DNA from: Antedon bifida
Taxonomy: Eukaryota; Echinodermata; Crinoidea; Comatulida; Antedonidae
NCBI GenBank assembly: GCA_963402885.1
Contig: OY727100.1
Location: 11,687,395 to 11,751,394, forward strand
Direction of reading: 5' to 3'
Length of the DNA: 64,000 bases
Position numbers and translations under genes: made by a program. Below the pieces are notes generated by a model that was not told the origin of the DNA, ran no database searches, and saw only the letters and a list, made by a program, of their open reading frames with translations. This document shows, piece by piece, positions 54,204-64,000 of this stretch (the first letter of the stretch is position 1; every line of letters begins with the position of its first letter).

Positions 54204-56858
54204 TTTTATTTTTCTCTTGTAATTATTGTAGACTGTAGTGATTAAACTGAATATAGTTTTGTAGTATGTTTAAAAATTAATGTATCAATAAAACAAATGT
54301 ATTGTAACTGTTGTTTTTGCTTTACTTTTTGCACTGTGATTGCAATTGATTGAAGCCCACCTCATCGTAATGTGATGTATGTCTGAATAACAGTCATAAA
54401 ATATACTTTATGGTGATTGAATGAAAAGATGCACATTGGTCTGTTGTTGTTAAAAGCATGTTAACTGTGTGTTTATTTTGTTTAACAGAAATATCAGTAA
54501 TATGTTATCCACAGCTGCCAGGATCAAAGACCCTATATAACCACAAATAGTCACCAATATTCATCAGAAGTTATTATCAAGTTGAAATCAAGATTGGAAT
54601 ATTAGGTGAAATGCAGTATTTATTATTCTGAAATGAATTTTGGAATACAAAACATATTTAGATTGGATACAATACAAATAAAACATTCCAATTGCTTTTT
54701 TTGTTATGCAGCTGTAGCTATAGTTTTAGATACAAGTTATTTTAAGCTTTTCTAATGTTACAATAAAGGAGTTATGAGGTATGGCATTGCATTATATACA
54801 GTAGTAGGCCAACTGGACTGTAGGCCTATTAATCATTTATGATATTAAAGTGAAGTCTATGCTTTTTATTAAACTTGGCTTGTATGTGCATTGTTTTGAG
54901 TCATACAAAATCTCCACAAATATTCAGATCTCTCTACAAGAACATACACATTTATTTCATCTATTAGTTGGACATGGTTTATATTAACAAACATGAAAAA
55001 GGTTAATTAACTGTAGCACATTAAGTGGGTGTGCATTCGGTCCCTAGGTATGTTTATTAAGAGGTCATGCGGTCAGGGTAAGGAGGCTATAGGGCCCAGA
55101 ATTTGGTCCAGTAGCTGTTAGACTACTCAAATGGAAGATAATTGAGAGAAGTACAGTACAGCATTTCAAGTAATGGATGTTACTGTAACATCAATCAAAA
55201 TACCCTTTTCACACTGCAAAAAGTAACAAGTTGTAACCAGGTTTTGTGTAAAGAAATTCTCCAAAATTTCAAAAAGGACTCACTTATAAGAGGCCTGCAT
55301 TTGTTCTAAGATGTCCTAAGATGCAACTGCGCACGCGTGTGTTGCCCTGGTATCAAACTGACCAATAATAGTAATCAAATAGCATACAACTATGCTTTCT
55401 TCCGAGATTTCTCACAGTTTGTATATGCGTGTATGAAAAATGTAATAAGTCGGGAACTCCTTACAACTTGTAACAATTTATGCAGGTGTGAAAAGGGTAT
55501 TAATATGTCAATTCATAGTGTTCATAACCATAATGAATACATTTAATAATTTTAAAATTCTCTCACTGTATTCAACATAAAATAAATGACAGTGTGGTTG
55601 TATCATCAATTTTCAAATAATGATATCTTGGATACAATACTGCAAGGTCAAATGTCAAATTACTACAAGAAGATAATGCATTTATTTAACTGTCATTTCA
55701 GAAAATACAACAAAAACACATTTCTATAATATTCATCTAAAAAAAAGTTATATACATCGTTTGGTTTGTTTTAATCTTTGTACAAATACTACACAAAAAA
55801 AAAGAATTTAAAAAAAAGGATCTGCAGGTTGGTTCGGAAGCATTCTTGGCAAATTGTTATGTAAATTTGACACTATTAATAAAAAAGTTTTCAACAACCG
55901 ATTTTTTTTTAATGAACTAATGTACTGTAATTAAACAAGATAAATTCTTGTAGCACTTTGTACCACTGGTTGTATGTTAAAATATACAAATGAGCCTCCT
56001 GTTACAGTGATAGGTCTTTACTTATTGTAAATAATTTGTTATTTGTTCCAAAAATATAATGTACTGTAGGGCCAAACACAGGTATTCAGCCCAAATTCTA
56101 GTTTACATTAATTGCTGTTCCTTTGATTCACCCACTCTAATAATAAAAACATGTTGTCATGTCGTAACCATTTGATTATGTTTAAAATCTTTTTTGAAAT
56201 TAAAAAATTTTAAAATATAAAATTATATAAAATAGCAATTAAAAATGTTACAATTTAACCAAAATTGCCTAGGCCGGATTAGTTTGAAAACAAAAATGAC
56301 TGAGCAACATTTTCAACTAAACCAATTACTAATAAGATACCATTTGGTATACTGCAGAATGGGATCAAAGTATCAATCAAAGTATTGTACGTCTTCAATA
56401 TTAAAGAACTCTAATTTTAGGATAATTATTTTGAAAAGATATCTCTTAGTTTATGCTGGAAATTATTAACAATTATTAATGTTACTCTTACAAAGAAATT
56501 ATGTACTATAATTGATACTTCTGAAAACGTGCACAGTATCCAAATGAAAAATACAGTAAACTGTTTAAATGTTGCCTTTAAGATCAAAAACAATAATCTT
56601 ATATTTACAGGTTTTTAAATTTGAAAATCCAACATTGTTTTGCGACATTTAATTTGATCTTTTTCATAGAAAATACAATTTCTGAATGAATTTATGTAAA
56701 AACTAAAAGATAAGATTTTTAAGTAAAAAAAAAACTCTTTAAAAAATTATCTTTGATTGGTGACACAATTGGAGCTACAGGGTACAGTATATCTAATAAT
56801 ATGAATCAAGATGGCAAAATTTGTTTTCTTTTTAATTTGTAACTTCTAAAAGCTCTGA
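54204..56858. other. VANGL 3' flank and probable 3' UTR
   Basis: No independent gene seen. Several TTTATT words (AATAAA on the minus strand), for example at 55681-55686, could end a VANGL 3' UTR. A small MITE lies at 55203-55497. Confidence 0.45.
55203..55497. mobile_element. 295-base MITE with TA flanks
   Basis: The left end CCCTTTTCACACTGCAAAAA and the complement of the right end CCCTTTTCACACCTGCATAA continue into a shared ACAAGTTGTAA. Both outer flanks are TA. No coding capacity. Confidence 0.75.
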
Positions 56859-59800
56859 TCAAACTGAGGTCTCGGATTGAAGACGTAATGTAAATTTATT
56901 ATCTTTATAATCGTACGCTTCTTCAAACATTCTAAAATGCGGAGTTTTCATCACAAACACTTGTAGCATTACCTCCCCTTGCCGCAATTGAAATGTATGA
57001 TCTGCTTTTAATGGACGTGAAACAACTGTGTCTGACACAAGTTCCCAGTTTTCACACTTTGATTCCACACGATGCGTTTCCACTATACATGGACCTGGTT
57101 GAAGGAATGCCTCGAGAAAAGCTTTTGCCGATAGATTGTAGCTGATACATGTCGCTAAATGCTCTATAATTTTTTCCACAGACCATTTCGGCTGTTGTCT
57201 CGTGACACGTAAATATTTTTGTAATGCTCGCGCTAATGACGGGAAGATTGACTGTGCAGCTTCTGTTGGATTCATTATTTGATGATGTCCGTTATCCTGG
57301 TGCAGTCGCTTGATATGTGTGAAGGCTTCCTCTGCGGCAACTTCAAGACGTGCTCGTCGCTTTTTAACCCGGCGAACATAATCCTCTTCCTCGTAAAATC
57401 GCTCATTGCGGCGAGCGTCTCGTTGATGAGCAGATGCTGCCATTATAGCACGCGACCGTTCTGCTGTATTGTTACCAGGACCATCCACATTGTAAAATTT
57501 AAAATTTGAGAGTCGTTTAGCAATACGAGAAGTTGGCACTCGTAACAAATGAGGATTATAAATGGAAAAGTCACGGTAATACTGTTCTAAGATCCATGCA
57601 GCAGCTCGTTGAATACTTAATTGTCCTACCGAGTAAAACTTACTAGCTCCATCTGGTGAACGCACAACTTTAAGTGTGTACAAAGTTTGAAGTTGTCGTA
57701 ATTCCAGTAATATTACTCCAACGTAATGTATAAATACAAGAGCATCGACTAACGAAACAGCATAGAGAACAATCCCATAATAGTTACTGTCTCGCTTACT
57801 TACAATCCGAACACAATAAAACAACCAATATGTGACGAGAAATACAAATACGAGCGCCATGAGTGTCATGCGAAAAACAAATATGCGTGGCAGTGTTGAT
57901 TTTGGTTTTCGGAAGAATAATGCCCAGCTACCAATAGCTAAGATAAGCAGCTTAAACGACATACTTATAAAAAGACCTTCGCAAGAGGTATCGCATGGAA
58001 AAAGTTCGTCTGCCCACATAATCTGTGGTATTACAACAAATGCAATTGGTGACAGGAATGCAATAAACGACAATATTCCTGTTACTAATAATCCAAAATA
58101 ACGACTACAGTCAAATCCCACACTATCTTCAATACCTTTGGCAATCCTTGTGAGGTCGTCCATTGACGAACGGTCGGAGGTTCCGGTAATAGCAGTTGTG
58201 TTGTCTCCCCAGTTATCATCTTGAGGTAAAATTTGGACTTCAATGACCTACAAAAATAATATTTCAATTGTGTTAATAATTGTAAATATTTTGACTTTTA
58301 TCTGGTAAACGAAATGTATTTCAACAACTGTGCCCTACAGTAGTGCTCTTTCTTTTTTGAATTGTTAAAAAAAGTAGTTTATCCTTTATAAAAATTAAAA
58401 TCAACCAAACAAATTAATATTAATTAATGTATAGTAAATAAGTGCAGTGCAAGATTAACTATACAAAATACAAATAAATTAACTCTCCATGGTAACAGCT
58501 TGGAACTACGTAATCATAACGTTTGTACTAATGGATGATTCATCGAGTCTTCCATTTTTATCAAGCAATCCGCATCCATAGATTCAGTGAATCGATGTAC
58601 AGTATAGTGCATGAGTCATTATGTTTTCATTGTCATTACTTTACTGTAATTATCTCTATATTATTTATTGAATTATTTTGGGGAGAGCAACCCTCATTTA
58701 GTAATATTTATTTTATTTTTATCTAGCAATCCACATCCATAGATTCAGTGAATCGATGTATAGTGCATGAGTCATTATGTTTTCATGGTCATTACTCTAG
58801 TGTAATTATCTCAATAATATGTGTTGAATTATTTACAGTACAGTACAGTAGGCTATTTTGGGGAAGAGCAACCCTCATTTAGTAATATTTTAATGCATAT
58901 TTTCTTTCTACTGTATGTACAGTAAGTTTCCATAAATATAGTAACATCTGTTAAAGTTTACTCATGTGCATCAATTTCATACATTATTTACTGTGTACAA
59001 TGATATTGTACAATTATTCATACAATAACCCTTATTACCAATTGTTATTAAAAAAAAATTAGTAAGTAGTTATTACTAAACAGATGACATATTTTTATGA
59101 TAATGATCAAAATATGCATTTTTTATTCAAACTCTTTATACGTACAGTACAGTGCAGCATAGCATCAAATTCTCATTCTCTCTTAGTTCAAGTACAAGGC
59201 ATTGTATAACATTATCACCCACATAATTATCATCAAATTATGCACTGTTTATTCCAAACTCATTAAATAGTAATTTAGATGCAGGATGATTCAAATTCTA
59301 ATTTCTAGCCCAAGTGGATGACAGCACGCGATTCAAGTTGTGTGTCATTGGGTCATTCAGCGCCTATTAATATGGATATCTTCAACCTCTGTAAGCCTAT
59401 TGTATTCCAGTATAAAGTACTGTGACCATCAAGATATTACTCTATGGTAATACTGATTCTAAAAATATTATTTTTGGGTTTGTGTTTAAACATGCAATAA
59501 ACTTCTTACAGAATATTCCCAACCCTCACAGTCACAACTCTCATACGCTCATAAGTTTTTTTTTTTATTTATTTGTCATATAATGGACAGCTTAAACTAA
59601 AAATAATGGTTCTTCAATTGACCACTGTTGACCTTGCATTACAGCAACTATCATACTGTACCGTTTCGACCGTCTGAGTTGCATTTGCGTATCAATGTGA
59701 AAATAGATTAAAAATCACAAACTTGGTACATAAATATTTTAATCTATTTTCAAATAAATAGTTCTTCAGCATTATGCAGCATAAACAGGACCATACTCAC

Positions 59801-60113
59801 AATAAAAATAGATATAATTGATTTATTTTTCATTTTACATATACAGTATTACAGTAGTTTACTCTACCTCATCTCGATCATCTCCCTCTGATCTTGGTGG
59901 TGTCTGTATCGTCACCGATCGATCGCTTTTATTCATCCCACTCCTTCTCCTTGATGGTTCATGATCCGAGTTCTCATGATTGCGTGAACGCCGCCCTCGT
60001 CTGCCATAGTTATAATCACTGTCATCGTCACAGTCGGTGTCCCGGTTCTTGTAACGCCTGTTCTTCCGTGAATGGTTGCTTTTTTCGGACTGAATAGTTG
60101 TGTCCGAATCCAT
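56859..60113 (-). CDS. VANGL: Van Gogh-like planar cell polarity protein, complete, two coding exons
   Basis: Exon 1 is 60113-59868 (82 codons, from ATG) and exon 2 is 58247-56859 (462 codons plus stop): 544 residues, against about 520-525 in vertebrates. The junction GAG/GTC falls between codons (DE-VIEVQ); the donor is GTAGAG and the acceptor TTTTGTAG. The N-terminus is charged and disordered with the conserved SVTIQ motif. DNWGDNTTA follows the junction. Four membrane segments lie at about 133-155, 173-194, 204-226 and 241-265. The cytosolic C-terminus has SIQRAA, FYNVDGP, the basic RRVKKRRARL stretch, ALQKYLRVTRQQ and the terminal LRLQSETSV PDZ-binding motif. VANGL sits at the plasma membrane, binds Prickle and Dishevelled and opposes Frizzled in planar polarity. 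The gene is convergent with the multi-CRD gene. Confidence 0.97.
58555..58890. repeat. Direct duplication in the VANGL intron, unit about 165-175 bases
   Basis: Two copies share CATCCATAGATTCAGTGAATCGATG, quoted here as CATCCATAGATTCAG and TGAATCGATG, then GCATGAGTCATTATG and GAGCAACCCTCATTTAG. Copy 2 has an inserted ACAGTACAGTACAGT run. Confidence 0.9.
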
Positions 60114-60171
60114 GTTGGTGTGGAGGGAGGGTTGCGCAAGTCCTACTGTTAGAGACAGATTGCTAATTCAT
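60114..60171 (-). other. VANGL 5' UTR segment with an upstream acceptor
   Basis: On the minus strand TCTTCTTGTTGCAG ends just above 60171, a good acceptor. A short untranslated segment then leads to the ATG at 60113. This implies at least one non-coding first exon further right, which I could not locate. Confidence 0.5.
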
Positions 60172-63100
60172 CTGCAACAAGAAGATGAAAATAGTAAATA
60201 TTCAATCTACAGTACCATGGATACAGGCAGATGTTCAGATTGTACATACAGTACATGAACATGAAAAAAAAATTGCAACAAATCTGTACAACATGCTATA
60301 AAAGTCAACTTTCAAATAAAGACTTGACACTATAAAGTCAATAATATCACATATGAGAATTAAAGGATGAGCAGCAGCGTGTACTGTATAATAATAATAA
60401 TTATCTGTAGTTTAAAAATAACCCCTTTTATAACAATGGAACATCCCAGTCAGGTATAAAGAAGGGTTTACAACCTTTTACCCAGTACTTGAACATGATG
60501 ATTGATTTAGTTTTAACAGTTATATTATTAAAAATAAATTGTTCTCCTATGATATTGAACTGTATATTGCAGTAAAAATAATTAGTTGACTGCATTAGAA
60601 TAAAATGATGTACTACATGAGCTACAGTACTGTATAATGTATACAGTACAGTAAAATGAGAGAACTTTTGAAGATTTTAGGAAAAACTTGTTGCTCATTG
60701 GTCAACACCAGCAAGGTACGGAATCATCAATGCAGAATTATATATTTTATGGTCTGATCACCAACTTTATCAGACATGGGTAGACTTTTACTACCACATA
60801 TAAACTTTGCATGAGTATTTCAGCTGTTTGTCCAACATCAGACACAACCATACTGTACTTTCTAATCTATATTCACTTTTTTTTAATACATCACTTTGAA
60901 ATAAATTGTTGGTTTTTAAAAACAAATACTGTAGTATGTTTCTTCTTTATATGCGTCTTTAATATAAACATTTTTTTTCCAATAAGGATCAAAATATTTG
61001 AAAAAGATGAGAAAGCAAACTATAAATAAAATATGAGTTTCTCACAAAATGAAGAAACTGTTTACTAAATTACAGATGATAATGTTCTAACATTAAAGTT
61101 CTCTTTCTCAGGTTGTTTTTTTTATTTAGAAGCCTCATTTTGTTTTTTATATTTCTATACACTCTATAGTAAAGGGAGAAGAAACGTGCCTGATTATCGT
61201 AAAGAAAGTATGCATTAAAGAAAAAAACAAATAAGAATGTCAATAATGATCCAATAGAGGAAGCGTTTCATAGACAATGACCCTGCATTTGAACAGGTGT
61301 TTGCCACAGCTAAAAGCTTTTAGTGTACAGCCAAATTAATCATATTATTATTATGACATTTTGAAAGCCTAAAAACACTATAATAGTAATACTGTATCTT
61401 ATCTGAACATTTGCTTGTCAACAAAAATTCTTTTAAATGGAAAATTGAACTATGTATGTACTGTGAATACAATTTGAGTATTTTCTTGGTAACATTATTA
61501 TATGGATTTATTTCTGAAAGTAAAAAAATCAATCAATCCATCAATCAATCTAAAGTTTATTGCTTTACAGAACTGTTATATGCATGTTTCTTCATATAAA
61601 TTAAGATGTTAAAGAAACTACTTGACATTTCATGTGAAATTTGAACCAGTCACATAATGGAATGCTATGAAAATATATCTTGCAACCTGACCCAATTGAT
61701 ATGACCAACCACAGTGCAGGTAATAGATCCACTTAGCTTACCCCAGGAGGCCTTGCATTCATCATGAAGCATTTATACCAGCCTCCTCTCAGACAATGTC
61801 AATGCCAACACCAAGGCCAAGGAAGTCAAATATCTGGCAAAGCATTTTGAAAAGGAATGACTTTCCCTCCCACTGTCTTCCAATGAATAATAAACACAAA
61901 AAATGGATATGAACTAGTTTTACAGTACAGTAAGCACTTTCAGTATAATATTGTATACAAATACTGTAAATAGAAGGGCATTGAAAAAAAAAAAAAATAA
62001 ATTGTGTGGGAAAAAACCTGGTAAATATAACTTTCACTGATCAGTATGAAGGGCTAGTGTTGCCCGAAAGCTCTGCAAATTTTTCTGACTATTTTGCTTT
62101 AGGTTTTTATTTAGGTTTTTGCTTATTTTATTTTGCATCTCCATTGAGATCTAAACTTTTTCCTTTTCTGTGGAATAACCAAATATGGCACCATCAGGTT
62201 GTACTACAGTACTGTACCTATCTAGTGTATTTTTTTTTTCGCCATGATTTCTGTTACACATTATCAATTTATGTACATTTGAACCAAATATTATATCCGC
62301 TTTAAAGAGTTGTAACTACTTTTCATACCACTATCACAATCTTTTAATTAAAATTCTTCAAAAGTAGTACAGCCTTTCAATTTCAGACAACTTGAATGAT
62401 CATATCATCCCTGAGGGATGTTGCATAGCTTCAGAATTATCATAAGGACATGAATAAGCATGGAATGTTTTACTTAAGAACCAAGCTTAATGTTACTGTT
62501 GGTTTATTGATCCAATGCCTGGTCAGGTAAACATGTCTATGCAGATTGCTTTGTTAGGAAACAATGCAGACAATGTCTAGGGCTATTGTATTGTACTCTC
62601 TCCTATTTCTCTTTACCAGGTTCTTTGCTCTATGCTCCTACAGATGTGTGTATGTATGTACTGTATATGCCACATTAAGTAAAAAGGAAGAAAACAGAGA
62701 TTACTGTATCATGCCAGTATTAAATCAATTACACAATTAATATTAGAAATGATGGCAAACATTATCTGTATTGTTTCTGGTAGAAAGCAATTGTCTATAT
62801 TTTTTTCTTACGCACACATAGAGTAAGCCTGACTGCAAAATTGTTCGATTGGATCGCATTTTGCATGGCTGGCGGCTCAAACACTTCACCCTTTTCTAAA
62901 TCATCGCCAGCTGCAACACACATTGTGCTCAGGTCCTTAAAGTTTAATTATTATTTTGCGTAATTTTTAAGATTTTACGGAACACTAAAGTCGCAAGATT
63001 CTCTTCAAATGTGCGGTGTTGTTATGGCAGATATTGTAAAGATTGACAGATACAGAAATCAATTTGTTGGTAACAAGCCAGATTTTATATAAGTACATAT

Positions 63101-64000
63101 GTACTGTATTGTATACTATCATTGGACTTTGATAAGTTGGCAAATATGACCTGTTGAAATTATGTATCTAGATCAAATACTGTAACATTAGACGGTGTTA
63201 GCAATTATTAATGAATGAATTACTGTAAATTCACAGAATATCTAAATATTACTAATTTATTCAAGCATATCAAGCATTCATATTTCAATACACTTAACAG
63301 TACCAAACTCTGAACTGTATGTGAATCTAGTTAATTATTTTACACTAAAAAAATTGCACTTGTAAGTTGTATTTAATGTTTTTTTGTACAGTTTTCTATT
63401 ATTCTTGATTTACAGTAGAAGCAGGTATTTCGTTTTTAACATGCCGCCAGTCAATTACTGTAGTTCATTTTTAAACATTATCACTTAAATATCACCCCTA
63501 TTGAACTTGATGGCATAAAGCTTATAAACTGCTTTCTTTGCCTCTCCCTAAGCACGATTTATAGCCTACGGTAGCCTTGTATGTTTACAATTAATGCCAG
63601 GCTGGCTGTAAACTATATCCACTTCTACTTTATGAAGCAATGCGGTTTTGTGCTTGAATAAGATTACATGACAGTATGCAGTGCAGGCTAAAAATTCCTT
63701 CTGGTGTTAGCAAAAATACTGTACACTTGACTAAATCATTTGGCACCTCATATTCAACATTGTACACTACACCACATGACTTTAGAACACAGTACTGTAC
63801 CAAGGCCAAATAAAAAAATGTGTTGATACATTACTGTACTGTAAAGTGTAACTAAAGCTAAACAGTACATACTACAAATTTGCAATTTTCTTTCTCGCAA
63901 AACAACATCTTTCAAATCGGTATTTAGTGAAATTAAGCTTCACAAAAGGTTATAATTCTGCTGAAATCCAATACCTATGCTTTATTGTAGTACAAATTGC
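60172..64000. other. VANGL 5' intron or upstream DNA, no gene seen
   Basis: AT-rich with frequent TACTGTA/TACAGTA words, a CAAT microsatellite near 61530 and a retroelement fragment at 62043. No open frame with splice sites and family similarity was found. Confidence 0.5.
62043..62140 (+). mobile_element. Retroelement fragment matching the minus strand of 27920-28018
   Basis: GAAGGGCTAGTGTTGCCCGA, then AAGCTCTGC and TTTTCTGAC, matches the COPA intron 22 fragment. The hammerhead core is degraded here: CTGATGA has become CAGTATGA, while the GGGC/GCCC stem and GAAA remain. Confidence 0.6.

Overview
This is an intron-rich, clearly AT-rich animal nuclear sequence. Gene content (coatomer alpha, a Van Gogh-like planar polarity gene, an ABCG1-type transporter exon, a frizzled-domain gene), dense MITE-type repeats and a very common TAGGCCTA word suggest a marine invertebrate deuterostome. 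An echinoderm is my best guess, but that is inference. There are no bacterial operons and no CRISPR arrays. All gene models below were assembled by hand from reading frames, GT/AG sites and phase bookkeeping.

Layout. 1-11.6 kb (minus strand): one exon of an ABCG1-like half transporter (1204-1386) and a first-coding-exon candidate (10883-11459) that is phase-compatible with it; the remainder of the transporter lies off the left edge. 17.8-29.2 kb (plus): a complete COPA gene, 24 coding exons, 1223 codons plus stop. 30.7-33.8 kb (plus): two intronless, tandemly duplicated sulfotransferase-like genes. 36.5-48.4 kb (plus): a gene for a secreted protein with a signal peptide, ten frizzled-type cysteine-rich domains (CRDs) in series and a C-terminal pair of 'DYCR' repeats; the joined model is in frame for 1422 codons plus stop. 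56.9-60.1 kb (minus): a complete VANGL coding region in two exons. From 60.2 kb to the end I see no gene.

The most unusual object is the multi-CRD gene. Its CRD exons all begin and end in phase 1, so they can be duplicated, lost or skipped without breaking the frame. Three consecutive exon+intron units are almost identical. One exon has lost its first two cysteines yet keeps phase. A further two-CRD exon has decayed (stop, frameshifts) and is split by a 1.8 kb inverted-repeat transposon flanked by a 7-8 bp target duplication.

Mobile DNA fills much of the rest: a palindromic MITE family seen in at least five places, a 1.65 kb TA-flanked element in COPA intron 8, two tandem 1.54 kb repeats with Helitron-like 3' ends, and three pieces carrying hammerhead-like cores of the kind known from Penelope-like retroelements.

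The VANGL and multi-CRD genes sit tail to tail about 8.4 kb apart. Both families belong to Wnt/planar-polarity biology, but no functional link is shown by sequence.
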